DNA of 37,962 nt, from the NCBI GenBank assembly GCA_012966015.1, contig DTRI01000096.1:1-37962 (forward strand), read 5' to 3'. The notes beneath the pieces were generated by a model. That model ran no database searches and had not been told where the DNA came from. It worked only from the letters and a program-made list of their open reading frames with translations. The position numbers were made by a program, and so were the translations under genes. Position 1 is the stretch's first letter. Each line of letters starts with the position of its first letter. This document shows positions 25,338 through 35,800 of this stretch, piece after piece. This stretch comes from Flavobacteriales bacterium (GTDB lineage: Bacteria > Bacteroidota > Bacteroidia > NORP154).

Positions 25338-26888
25338 TTATTCAACTATCACCGTTCCAATTCCAGCTATCTCTGATTTATTCATCAAGTGTAAAAAATA
25401 AATCCCCTTGGTTAAGCTCTCTCTATTAATTGTTATTTGTCCATCCTTAATATTATCAACCGCTCTCACCATTTGCCCCATGGAATTGTAAATCAATAGC
25501 GTGTGCTTTTCGCCATTATTATTTTCAAATTCCAGCGATGTGTAGGCGCTGAATGGATTTGGAAATATTTTAATGTTATTCTTCCCGTTCGTCACATCGT
25601 CATTATTTATCCCAACATTTTGCTCGAAAAATAATGCTCCCATATCCGACCTGGTACCATCTGGGTCGAATGGGCTGCCTGGATCGGCAACATCAATACA
25701 CGGAGAGATCGATTGCAAGCTGAAATCATTGTTCAACGAATCAGTAAAAACGGGACTTAAATCAATATTACCAGTTCCTATGTAGCCCCCCTCCACATCA
25801 CTGAATGTGACAATCACATTGCTTACAATAGGATCTAATATATTTATACTTTGAAAATTATTACCCCAAATTATCGTATTAGATACAGAAACATCCGAAG
25901 TGTCTCGTATGAATATTCCACTTCCTTCATTGAAAACAATCGTATTGTTGATAACAGTTGCGGACGAATTGAATAGATCAATCCCGTTCGGAGAATCTCC
26001 CCAGGATCCAGTTATCGTATTGTATGCTATATATGGCGCTCCTCCATTACATGCAATACCACTACCAATAATAACATAGCCCCCTCCATTAAAAACGATA
26101 TTATTATTTGTAATGATCGACGATGAATTCTCACAATAAATCCCTCCGCCATCTGCAAAGGATACCATATTTGAATCAATTAAATTATGATCAATGGTGG
26201 GGGAGGCGTTAATGCAGCAAATTCCTCCTCCATTACCATCCAGCCAGCTCGCACCATATCCGTTTCTTATGGTAAATCCGCTTATTAATGCTGCAGCGCC
26301 TTCACCATTGGTAAAGGTGACAACACTGCTGCTATCTCTACCATTAATTATGGTTTGGTCTATATAAGATTTATCCCCCGTTGTGAGGTAGAGAGACGCA
26401 ACAACTATGTTCTTCCCTGTGAAATTGATGTTCTCAAAATAGGTTCCCGGTGAAACAAGAACCGTGTCGCCGACATTTGAGGCGTTAATACCTTGTTGAA
26501 TAGTCGGGAAATCGTTGGGAATATTAATAACAGCAACAGGAGCAGGGTCGCTTACCACAATGCTAGCATCCATATGGCCTCCTCCCGAAGGGTGACATGT
26601 ATAATTGTATGTTCCGGGGACAGCTACTACATAGGTGAAGCCCGAACCTCCGATAGTTGGTGAGTTCCATGAGGCAGCCCCAGGCGGTATGCTTGTAGAG
26701 GCAGTAGTATGCTGGCCATTTCCATTTACCCACTTTATTGTATCTCCGGTGACGGCGGTTGCCAATGAAGGAACAAACCCTTCTACAGGAGTGCTGTTGG
26801 CAGTAATAATGACAACGCTTGCACTGGTTATATTAAATGTAAATATGAATACGAACAATAGACCGATAACGAAATTCCTTCTCTCCAT
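25338..26888 (-). CDS. T9SS cargo protein: N-terminal cupredoxin-like domain, right-handed parallel beta-helix, type A sorting domain
   Basis: GDTIKWVNGNGQHTTASTS...GTYNYTCHPSGGGHMDASIVVSD; FPTIQQGINASNVGDTVLVSPGTYFENINFTGKNIVV and NTI/N-rich helix repeats; C-term IKIFPNPFSAYTSLEF...KGIYFLHLMNK. Confidence 0.85.
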   Translation of the reverse strand: MERRNFVIGLLFVFIFTFNITSASVVIITANSTPVEGFVPSLATAVTGDTIKWVNGNGQHTTASTSIPPGAASWNSPTIGGSGFTYVVAVPGTYNYTCHPSGGGHMDASIVVSDPAPVAVINIPNDFPTIQQGINASNVGDTVLVSPGTYFENINFTGKNIVVASLYLTTGDKSYIDQTIINGRDSSSVVTFTNGEGAAALISGFTIRNGYGASWLDGNGGGICCINASPTIDHNLIDSNMVSFADGGGIYCENSSSIITNNNIVFNGGGYVIIGSGIACNGGAPYIAYNTITGSWGDSPNGIDLFNSSATVINNTIVFNEGSGIFIRDTSDVSVSNTIIWGNNFQSINILDPIVSNVIVTFSDVEGGYIGTGNIDLSPVFTDSLNNDFSLQSISPCIDVADPGSPFDPDGTRSDMGALFFEQNVGINNDDVTNGKNNIKIFPNPFSAYTSLEFENNNGEKHTLLIYNSMGQMVRAVDNIKDGQITINRESLTKGIYFLHLMNKSEIAGIGTVIVE

Positions 26889-26951
26889 GACTTATAATTT
26901 AAGTTAAGTAATTGATGTTAAATTAAAACAGAGTACGTTGGCCCTGTCTTA

Positions 26952-27098
26952 CTTAGACAAAGGTAGATAGAACTATTACCATAGTAAATGGACAATTCCC
27001 GCTAAAGCAGGTACTTTTTCTGGATGTTCTCTCTGAACTCGCTGGGTGAAACGCCGATTTTATTCTTAAAAAAACGACTGAAATAGGAGGGATCTTCG
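26952..27098 (-). repeat. 147 bp direct repeat copy 1 (3' end of AraC gene plus downstream promoter region)
   Basis: Differs from 36706-36851 by one substitution and one T indel by eye: cttagacaaaggtagatagaactattaccatagtaaatgg...gggatcttcg. Confidence 0.95.
26958..26965 (-). promoter_or_regulatory. Candidate -7 element TACCTTTG inside repeat copy 1, upstream of 25338-26888
   Basis: TAnnTTTG match on minus strand; dyad ACTAT-GGTA-ATAGT just upstream. Confidence 0.45.
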
Positions 27099-27925
27099 TA
27101 ATTCAGGAAATAGGCAATCTCTTTGTTGCTGAATTCCGAATACATCAGCAGTCGTTTTGCTTCCAGGATGATCCTGTCGCTTACCAGGTCGCTGGCCGTT
27201 TTGCCACGAATTTTTCTGGCTTTTTCATTTAGCTGTTCTGGCGTTGTTGAGAGCAAATCCGCGTATTCTTTTACCAGGTGCAGCTTTCTGTAGTTCTTTT
27301 CCACCAACATCTTGAAATTATATATCAGATCAGATGACAGATTGTCTTCAGGGCTGGTATCACTTTTTAATTGATCAAAAAAGCCCTTGCTTTTAAGTAA
27401 TATGATATTCAGATAGGATCTGATAACAGGTTCTTTCAGCTCATGGTCGCTCCGGTATTCGTTCTTTATGCTTTCTACCAGGCTTTTAAAAATCTGGAAA
27501 TCGCTATCACTCAAGTTCAAAATTGGTTTTGTGGTGTTATTATTCAGAAATGGCAGCTCGTACAATATGTTTTTGTTCGGGAGGTTGAGGTAATAAAAAT
27601 CCCTTGAGAAAAAGAGAACATATCCAAACGAGTCCAGTTCTCTTTTTACCTTGTGCACCTGGCCCGGTGAGACAAAGTGCACACTATTCGACTCAATTGG
27701 GAAAACTTCGAAGTCAATTTCATGGGTGCCGCCTCCCTCTATAAAGAGAAATATTTCATAATAGTTGTGCCGGTGAGGAATAGAGGTGTCATAACTTTCT
27801 CTGTGCTCCAATAGCTCCAATTCAAAATCGACACTGGATTCATCGTCACTTGTGAAGTCGTGGATGGGGATTTGTTCTTGCATGTTTTCTAGATTACACG
27901 TGGGCCGGCAATTCTGCCATGCCAT
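27002..27925 (-). CDS. AraC family transcriptional regulator (cupin-like sensor plus HTH)
   Basis: N-terminal HRHNYYEIFLFIEGGGTHEIDFEVFPIESNSVHFVSPGQVHKV; C-terminal SNKEIAYFLNYEDPSYFSRFFKNKIGVSPSEFRE. Confidence 0.92.
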   Translation of the reverse strand: MAWQNCRPTCNLENMQEQIPIHDFTSDDESSVDFELELLEHRESYDTSIPHRHNYYEIFLFIEGGGTHEIDFEVFPIESNSVHFVSPGQVHKVKRELDSFGYVLFFSRDFYYLNLPNKNILYELPFLNNNTTKPILNLSDSDFQIFKSLVESIKNEYRSDHELKEPVIRSYLNIILLKSKGFFDQLKSDTSPEDNLSSDLIYNFKMLVEKNYRKLHLVKEYADLLSTTPEQLNEKARKIRGKTASDLVSDRIILEAKRLLMYSEFSNKEIAYFLNYEDPSYFSRFFKNKIGVSPSEFRENIQKKYLL

Positions 27926-27991
27926 AACGCAGTACTGATGAAGTTAATTGATCACTTCATTGCCTTAGTCCTCATGTGCTCACCATTTCAT

Positions 27992-29524
27992 TTATTTTTT
28001 TAGCGTTGGCGAATGCTCTCCTTTGGGTCGCATTTGAGGAAAAAAGATGACATCCTGAATTGAATGTGAGTTGGTCATAATCATCACCAACCTATCAATT
28101 CCAATTCCCAAACCGGCAGTTGGCGGCATGCCGTACTCAATCGCCCGCAGGAATTCTTCATCCAGCACCATAGCTTCTTCATCTCCCTTCTCCCCCAGCT
28201 CCAGCTGATGTTCAAATCTCTCTCTTTGATCTTCAGGGTCGTTTAGCTCAGAGAAAGCATTGCACAGCTCTTTGCCGTTACAGATAGCTTCAAAGCGCTC
28301 CACCAACCCTTCATGCTCCCGGTGTTTTTTTGCCAAAGGAGACATTTCTATCGGATAATCGGTAATAAACGTTGGCTGAATGAGGTTTGGCTCTGCCTTT
28401 TCGCCGAATATTTCATCGATGACTTTACCCTTACCCATTTTCTCGTCTACGTGCACACCCAGAGATTTGGCCGTTTCAAAAAGCTCTTTTTCATCCATTT
28501 TTGAGATGTCCACTCCAGCATACGTTTTAATTGCTTCGAACATAGTCATTCGCTTCCAGGGGCGCTTGAAATTTATCTCGTTCTCTCCAACCTGAATCGC
28601 GGTCGTTTCGTGTAGGTCCAGCGCAACTTTCTCAACCATCTCCTCAACAAGATCCATCATCCAGTTGTAGTCCTTGTAAGCCACGTAGAGCTCCATTTGT
28701 GTGAACTCCGGGTTGTGAAATCTGTCCATTCCCTCGTTTCTAAAATCCTTGGCAAACTCATATACACCTTTAAATCCGCCTACAATCAACCTCTTTAGGT
28801 ACAGTTCATTGGCGATTCGTAAATACAGCGGCATGTCGAGAGCGTTGTGATGCGTTTTAAATGGCCTTGCGGCAGCTCCTCCATAGAGCGGCTGAAGAAC
28901 CGGGGTCTCCACTTCCAAATTGTCCTTTTCATTCAAAAACTCACGAATAGAATTGACTATTCTGCTTCTTTTAATGAACACCTCCATGGCCCCTGGGTTT
29001 ACAATTAAATCCAGCGAACGCTGTCTGTAACGCTGTTCTGCATCCGTAAATGCATCGAATGTCTCTCCTTCCTTTTCCTTTACGATAGGGAGTGGCCGCA
29101 GTGATTTGCAAAGCACCTTCAGCTCAGATACATGAATTGATATCTCGCCGACTTTCGTGGTGAATACATAGCCCTTCACTCCAATAATATCTCCGATATC
29201 CAGATATTTCTTAAAAACCTGGTTGTAAAGCGTCTTGTCCTCACCCGGGCAAATTTCGTCTCTCTTAACGTAAAGCTGTATCCGGCCAGTTACGTCTTGC
29301 AACTCCACAAAAGAGGCATTCCCCATGACACGTCGGCTCATTATTCGGCCCGCAATGCTGACATTTTGGTAGTCCAGCTTCCTCTTTTCGTAATTGTCCA
29401 GAATTCCCTTTGCGGAAACATTTATTTCATAGGTGTCGGCAGGATAGGGGTCGATGCCCAATTTTCGTATTTCCTCTAATGAGTGTCTTCTGACAATTTC
29501 CTGCTCTGAAAGATTTTCAGCCAT
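27992..29524 (-). CDS. lysS: Lysyl-tRNA synthetase (class II)
   Basis: [100 protein letters not shown]. Confidence 0.96.
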   Translation of the reverse strand: MAENLSEQEIVRRHSLEEIRKLGIDPYPADTYEINVSAKGILDNYEKRKLDYQNVSIAGRIMSRRVMGNASFVELQDVTGRIQLYVKRDEICPGEDKTLYNQVFKKYLDIGDIIGVKGYVFTTKVGEISIHVSELKVLCKSLRPLPIVKEKEGETFDAFTDAEQRYRQRSLDLIVNPGAMEVFIKRSRIVNSIREFLNEKDNLEVETPVLQPLYGGAAARPFKTHHNALDMPLYLRIANELYLKRLIVGGFKGVYEFAKDFRNEGMDRFHNPEFTQMELYVAYKDYNWMMDLVEEMVEKVALDLHETTAIQVGENEINFKRPWKRMTMFEAIKTYAGVDISKMDEKELFETAKSLGVHVDEKMGKGKVIDEIFGEKAEPNLIQPTFITDYPIEMSPLAKKHREHEGLVERFEAICNGKELCNAFSELNDPEDQRERFEHQLELGEKGDEEAMVLDEEFLRAIEYGMPPTAGLGIGIDRLVMIMTNSHSIQDVIFFPQMRPKGEHSPTLKK

Positions 29525-29729
29525 CTCTATAAATTTTGGTAAAGATAATAAAACAATAGAGGGTTGATTAAGGCGTTATGCGTGTGTACTATCAAAGATT
29601 CTATCTGAAAATTGGTAATTTCGCGACAAATAAATAATAGGATGAAACGAGCCATGACGATAATTCTGTCACACATGAAGATGATTGTTGGCGAGCACCA
29701 CGTGACCTTAAGAAACCAATTATAAACAC

Positions 29730-30713
29730 ATGAAAACATTAATTGAAAATTTTTCGGGGCAATTATCTGAAGCTGTAAAAATTGGTGAGGCCGCCGAATT
29801 AGCGTCTTGCGATAAAACATTAACCAATGTGCTTGTAAGTGGATTGGGGGGATCTGGAATTGGCGGTACTATTGTTTCGCAACTGACTGCCGGTGATGCC
29901 AACGTTCCTATAAATGTGAACAAGGAATATGGGATTCCGAAATACATCAGTGAAAATAGTTTGGTTATCATCTCTTCTTATTCTGGAAACACGGAAGAGA
30001 CACTGCAGTCAATGGAATACGCGATAAGTTCAGGCGCTGAGGTTGCCTGCATTACCTCAGGTGGTGAAGTGTTAAAAATTGCCCAGGAAAACAACCTAAA
30101 CCATATTGTAGTTCCCGGTGGCATGCCCCCGCGGGCGTGTTTGGGATATTCCCTCACTCAATTACTTTATTTATTGGATCATTACGGTATAACCTCCTAT
30201 GACTTTAGGAACGATTTAAGAGCATCAATTGATCTTCTAATACAGGAAGAAGACAACATTACAGAAGAGGCTAAAAAAGTAGCCGAATCACTTAGCAACA
30301 AGATTCCCATCATTTATTCAACCGCTGGTTTTGAAGGTGTCTCCATACGATTCAGGCAGCAGCTGAATGAAAATTCTAAGATGCTGTGCTGGCATCATGT
30401 TTTTCCTGAGATGAATCACAATGAACTGGTAGGTTGGAGAAATAAGTCTGAGGATATTGCCGTAGTTCTTCTGCGCAACGACAGTGATCCGGAAAGAGTT
30501 AAGACCAGGGTTGAGATATGCAAGGATATATTTTCAAAATACTGCTCTACTATTATAGAAGTCAACTCAAAGGGAAGCTCGGCACTGGAAAATACACTTT
30601 ACCACATCCATCTCGGGGATTGGATCTCCTGGTATCTTTCAGAAATAAATCAGGTTGACGCCACGGAAATAGATGTGATCAATTTTCTCAAGAATGAATT
30701 GTCCAAACAATAG
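29730..30713 (+). CDS. SIS-domain bifunctional phosphoglucose/phosphomannose isomerase-type protein
   Basis: NVLVSGLGGSGIGGTIVSQL, VIISSYSGNTEETLQSMEYAISSGAEVACITSGGE, MPPRACLGYSLTQLL, RFRQQLNENSKMLCWHHVFPEMNHNELVGW. Confidence 0.88.
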   Translation: MKTLIENFSGQLSEAVKIGEAAELASCDKTLTNVLVSGLGGSGIGGTIVSQLTAGDANVPINVNKEYGIPKYISENSLVIISSYSGNTEETLQSMEYAISSGAEVACITSGGEVLKIAQENNLNHIVVPGGMPPRACLGYSLTQLLYLLDHYGITSYDFRNDLRASIDLLIQEEDNITEEAKKVAESLSNKIPIIYSTAGFEGVSIRFRQQLNENSKMLCWHHVFPEMNHNELVGWRNKSEDIAVVLLRNDSDPERVKTRVEICKDIFSKYCSTIIEVNSKGSSALENTLYHIHLGDWISWYLSEINQVDATEIDVINFLKNELSKQ

Positions 30714-30721
30714 TTTTAGCG

Positions 30722-31453
30722 ATGCAAAAGGTATCCTATATTGATTTAGGGCTTATCAATTACCAGGAGGGCTGGGACTTTCAGGAGAAGGTATTCTCTG
30801 AGCTCGTTCAATGCAAAATAGACAACAGAAATCTTCCCAAGTCTGAACAACGCAATACCGAAAGCAGTTTGATCTTTTGTGAGCATCCCCATGTCTACAC
30901 ACTGGGCAAAACGGGTTCGGAAAGCAACCTGCTGTTGGACAAGAAGCAGCTTGAGGACAGGGGAGCCAATTTTTACAAGATCAATAGGGGAGGAGACATC
31001 ACCTATCACGGCCCTGGTCAAATTGTGGGATACCCCATCTTTGATTTGGATAATTTCTTTACAGATATTGGTAAATACCTCCGATTTCTGGAAGAGGTTG
31101 TTATACGAACACTCCGTGATTTTGACATTGCCGCCGGCCGACTGGAGGGTTGCACGGGTGTTTGGATTGATCCCTCAGACACTAAAAAAGCCAGAAAAAT
31201 CTCGGCTATCGGAGTGAGGAGCAGCAGGTGGGTAACCATGCATGGATTTGCTTTTAATGTAAATACTGATTTAGACTATTTCAACAACATTATTCCCTGT
31301 GGCATAGATGATAAGCAAGTAACATCCATGAAAAAAGAGCTGGGACATGACATCAATATGGAAAGTGTGAAGGGAAGCCTCAAGGGCCATTTTGAAAATC
31401 TATTTGAAATGGAGCTGACAACAACACTGGATCAATTTGAGAAAGCCAAATAA
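30722..31453 (+). CDS. lipB: Lipoyl(octanoyl) transferase
   Basis: CEHPHVYTLGKTGSESNLL, RGGDITYHGPGQIVGYPIFDL, ARKISAIGVRSSRWVTMHGFAFNVNTDLDYFNNIIPCGI. Confidence 0.95.
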   Translation: MQKVSYIDLGLINYQEGWDFQEKVFSELVQCKIDNRNLPKSEQRNTESSLIFCEHPHVYTLGKTGSESNLLLDKKQLEDRGANFYKINRGGDITYHGPGQIVGYPIFDLDNFFTDIGKYLRFLEEVVIRTLRDFDIAAGRLEGCTGVWIDPSDTKKARKISAIGVRSSRWVTMHGFAFNVNTDLDYFNNIIPCGIDDKQVTSMKKELGHDINMESVKGSLKGHFENLFEMELTTTLDQFEKAK

Positions 31454-31459
31454 TTATCG

Positions 31460-32617
31460 ATGAGACTTCTTTTAAAAATCGGGAAAGGCTTTTTGATATT
31501 TCTGGTTCTGCTCAATATATTGATCTTGATAAGCGGAAACACACACGTTTACAAAGGCATTGTCAATACCTACATGAAGGGCAAAATGAGCGCCGACATA
31601 GATGAATATCAAATTTTCGAGAACAGAGAAGTTAAAGCCGGTACGCACCGGCCCTGGCCCACCGGATTGGATTACAACAAGACGCCCATCCCAGCAGAGT
31701 ATTTGAGCGCCATTGAAAGCAGTAACAGCATCGCTTATCTCCTCATCAAAAATGACTCTATAAGAGTAGAGAAATACTGGAGCGGTTATGGGGATACTTC
31801 GGTTACCAACGCATTCTCCATAGCCAAAACCTTAATAGGCATGCTTGTAGGCATCGCAATTGAAGAAGGAAAGATCGAATCTGTGGAACAAAAGGTGGGT
31901 GACTTTTTACCGGCATATAAAGAAGGGAGGGCCAGTGACCTTACAGTTAAGCACTTGCTTACCATGAGTTCGGGAATAAACTTTGATGAGAGCTATGTCA
32001 GCCCCTTCGCCTATCCTGCCAAGGCCTACTTTGGCAGCGATCTAAAAGCCACCGTTGCGGAATACGAGGTTACGGAAAAGCCCGGTGAACAGTTCGAATA
32101 TCTCAGTGGGAATACGCAGCTGTTGTCATTTGTGCTGGAGGCCGCAACCGGAAAAAAAGTTGCCAATTATTTCTCTGAAAAACTATGGATACCGCTGGGG
32201 GCAAAGAGGCCCGCCTATTGGAGCCTCGATGATGAAGATGGGTTTGAGAAGGCTTATTGCTGCTTCAATTCCAATGCGCGTGATTTGGCGCGATTGGGGC
32301 AATTGTACCTTAAAAAGGGAAATTGGTTTGGAGAGCAGCTGGTACCGTCCGAATACATAGAAGAATCTATTGTTCCCGCCAGGCTGACAGAGAAGGATGA
32401 TGGGAGCGTATTAACAAGATATGGATACTCCTGGTGGATGCTGGACTACAAGAATCAGCACATCTATCTTGCGCAGGGAATGCTGGGACAATACATTGTT
32501 GTTATTCCTGAGAGCAATATTGTATCGGTAAGATTGGCCAGTAAGCGTTCGAAGGAAAAGAGAGGGCGCTTTCCCATCATTTTGTTCACGCTTCTGGATT
32601 ACGCTTTGCAATACTGA
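31460..32617 (+). CDS. Serine hydrolase (beta-lactamase/penicillin-binding-like)
   Basis: SxxK motif NAFSIAKTLIGMLVG; LTVKHLLTMSSGINFDESY; YLSGNTQLLS; membrane-anchor-like N-terminus. Confidence 0.9.
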   Translation: MRLLLKIGKGFLIFLVLLNILILISGNTHVYKGIVNTYMKGKMSADIDEYQIFENREVKAGTHRPWPTGLDYNKTPIPAEYLSAIESSNSIAYLLIKNDSIRVEKYWSGYGDTSVTNAFSIAKTLIGMLVGIAIEEGKIESVEQKVGDFLPAYKEGRASDLTVKHLLTMSSGINFDESYVSPFAYPAKAYFGSDLKATVAEYEVTEKPGEQFEYLSGNTQLLSFVLEAATGKKVANYFSEKLWIPLGAKRPAYWSLDDEDGFEKAYCCFNSNARDLARLGQLYLKKGNWFGEQLVPSEYIEESIVPARLTEKDDGSVLTRYGYSWWMLDYKNQHIYLAQGMLGQYIVVIPESNIVSVRLASKRSKEKRGRFPIILFTLLDYALQY

Positions 32618-32803
32618 TAATACAGCTCTTGTTGGAGAGGGTATTTAGTTATCACACGTTTTTGTGTAACCTTGTCCTTGTCACCCAAATAGGTGATTTT
32701 TACAAAACCCGAATAAACGAAGGGATTACAGAGGTAATTTTGGAGAAAAACCCAATGCAGTCATAGCTAAGGGCCATAAGCTTTTGTAGGGCTAATAAGG
32801 AAG

Positions 32804-32837
32804 AGGCCTGCTGTAAATAGCAGGCCTTTTCTTTTGC
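32804..32837 (+). terminator. Rho-independent terminator
   Basis: Perfect 9 bp stem AGGCCTGCT-gtaaat-AGCAGGCCT followed by tttctttt. Confidence 0.85.
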
Positions 32838-32854
32838 CTACATTGGGTTTTATT

Positions 32855-35800
32855 TTATCGTATTAGGCTAACTTTTTTGGTATGGACTGTTCTTCCATCG
32901 TGAACTCTTATGTAGTAAATTCCTCTGGAGAACTCAGATAAATTAACACTGTAGTTCTCTCTTGCTGATCTCGTAACATCATCAATAACTAATACCTTCC
33001 CTGAGATGTCGAATATCGTAACATTGATATCGCGGTTGCTTTCCTCACTAAAATCGAAGTGTACAACTCCGCTAGTTGGGTTTGGATAGATGTTGAATTC
33101 AAATTCTTTCTTGATAATAATGATTCCCATCACAACAGAATCCAAATAGATACTTCCGCCTCCCGTACATCCGTTGGCATCGGTAACCACCACACTTTGG
33201 CTGCCCAGGCAAAGCCCGATAGCAGTTGCCGTGGTTTGATTAGCGGGATCGTTCCATGCGTAGGTATATGGCGGTGTGCCCCCTGATACACTTGCTGTTG
33301 CAGTGCCATCACAAGCAGTCTCTGCCGATACCTTTATATACGACATAGAGGTACTCATCAAGGTAGGTTCGGTAATCGTAACAACTGATGTGGCTATACA
33401 TCCCATGGAATCCGTTACAATAACATTGTACACTCCAGCGGGAAGGCCGGTTGCAGTACTCGAACTTTGCGAAACCGCATCACTCCACAGATAGCTATAA
33501 GGCAAACTCCCACCTGATGCAGCTACCGTTACACTTCCATCACTACTCCCGAAACACGATGTGCTTTGCGAGGTGGTAAAGACAGTGGGCGCACCAATAT
33601 TATTCACTGACACTGAAGTTTCAGTTGTGCAACCATTGGCATCTGTTATGGTAACATCATAAAGGGCAGCGGATAAATTACTGGCTGTTGATGTAGATTG
33701 CCCATCGCTCCATAAGAAGGAATACGGGCTCGATCCATTGCTCGCACTAACATAGGCAGTTCCATCAGAAACACCGCATGTCGCATCTGTACTTGTTGTA
33801 ATGGCAACAATTGCCACCGGCTCGTTTATGGTCACCTGATCAACTGTGTTGCAGCCATTGGCATCATTAATGGCTACCGAATAGGTTCCGGCACAGAGTC
33901 CCGTAGCAATGGAAGCAATTTGAGCAGGGGATGAATTCCAATAGTAATAATAGGGGGCTGTTCCACCGGTAATTGTAACAGATGCGTTACCGTCGCATAG
34001 GCCCGCACAATTCGCATCAGTTGAAGTTGCCACCGCAACTATAGAAGGGCCACTGCTTATTGAAACCGTGGTTGTTGCCACGCAACCATTTGCGTCTGTT
34101 ATTGTTGCAACATGACTACCCGGACAAAGCCCCGTTGCCGTGCTTGAGTTTTGTGTAGGTGTGGTATCCCAGCTATAGGTGTAGGGAGTTGCTCCGTTAA
34201 TAGCAATTGCTGTTGCAGACCCATCACACGCTCCCACACAGCTTGTACCGTTACCCGTTGAGGTTGCGGTCATCATGCTTCCACCCGACGCCACAATTAC
34301 AGCTCCTGTGCCAGTACATCCATTTCCATCTGTAACCGTAACAGAATGTGAGCCCGCGCATAAGTTGGTGGCGGTAGCTCCACTTTGTGGAGGAGAGGTG
34401 CCCCAGTTATATGTGTAAGGTGTTGCCCCATTTGCTCCGCTTGCCGTAGCGGTTCCATCACATGAACCACAGGCTGCATCTGTAGATGTCCCTGTAACCG
34501 TAGGTGCATTCACAATTATCATGGAAGTTGTTGTTTTTGTATTGCCGCCATCTCCGTTAATGGCTGTTAATGATACCGTATAAGTACCAGCCGAATTATA
34601 GACAACAGTTGGGTTTTGATTGGCCGAACTATTGGGTGTGCCTCCAGTGAAGGTCCATGCCCACTGTGTGGGCGTATTGGTACTCAGATCAGTAAAAGTA
34701 ACCGTTCCTCCTTCACAAATACTCGTGGAGCTGGCAGAAAAGTTGGCCACGGGTGGGGTGCCACCCGCAGTTGCATGTATATTAATATCATCTATATACA
34801 GGTTGTTGCCATAATCGCCTGTACCCTTAAATGCAATCATAACGCTTGATAGTCCATCAAAGGCCGCTAAGCTAATATTTGCTGAATCCCATTCTGCAAT
34901 AGCTGGATAATAATGTCCTCCGCTGTACGGAGCCGCGGTAGACAGGGCTGATCCTGCCTTGTCAAATACGTTGGTCCAGGTTGCTCCACAATCATCCGAA
35001 ACATTGACTTCCAATCTATCATTTTCATTAATGTACTGAGCGTAAGCATAGGAGAACCTAAGACCGTTTCCCCAGTTGGTGCTCAGGTCGATGTTCTCAA
35101 AAACTATGGTCGCCTCGCTTCCAGCCGCCCACGTATAAAATCGCATTCTCCATGACAGGTCACTATTTCCATATCCACCTAAGGGCCAGGTTACTGACGG
35201 GCCGCCTACAGCATTACTAACTACATAAGTGTTTTCCGCATTGTCGTTAATAACAATTGCATTATCAATGGCTTTCGTACCCGAGCTATAACTTTCAAAG
35301 CCCTCCGAATGAGAGGTTGCAAATGCAACTGCAGATATCGTGTTAATAGTCCCAGAGCTGGCCGCATTGTTACCAGACACGTTGTCAATAAGCTTAATAG
35401 CAGCGCCCAAATTCACGCTGTAGTCAATCGTATGTGACCCGCTTGTTAGCACAATAGCTGGAAATGTTATTGTAGCCGATCCTGAAGGGGCCAGGCTACT
35501 GGTTCCAGCGAGAACAACAGGAGCACCACCATCCAAGACATAGTTCACCTCAAAGGTATCAACTGTCATTGAGCTGTTATTCGTCACGGTAATCTCAGGA
35601 GTAACATTGGCATCACAGTAATTGGCAGGCATGGTCATATTGGTAGATGCGCTGAGATCCACCAGGCTGACTCCTGGAGGCATAATTAAATTCATAGACG
35701 CTTTGTTGCCCGAGATAATTTCTTGCTGGCCTTCTGCAATATAAACAACGACCTCCAGATCGAAGAGATTATAATCAACTCCATTTAAGTCCGCTGGAAT

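Noticed and set aside
29527-29971. Minus-strand ORFs 29527-29820 and 29720-29971 near the lysS/SIS divergent region
   Set aside because: Overlap the well-supported SIS-domain gene and its upstream region; sequence looks like noncoding shadow translation.
33130-34506. Regularly spaced repeats considered as a possible CRISPR array
   Set aside because: Repeat unit is ~229 bp, in frame and encodes SprB-type protein domains; no short identical repeats with unique spacers.
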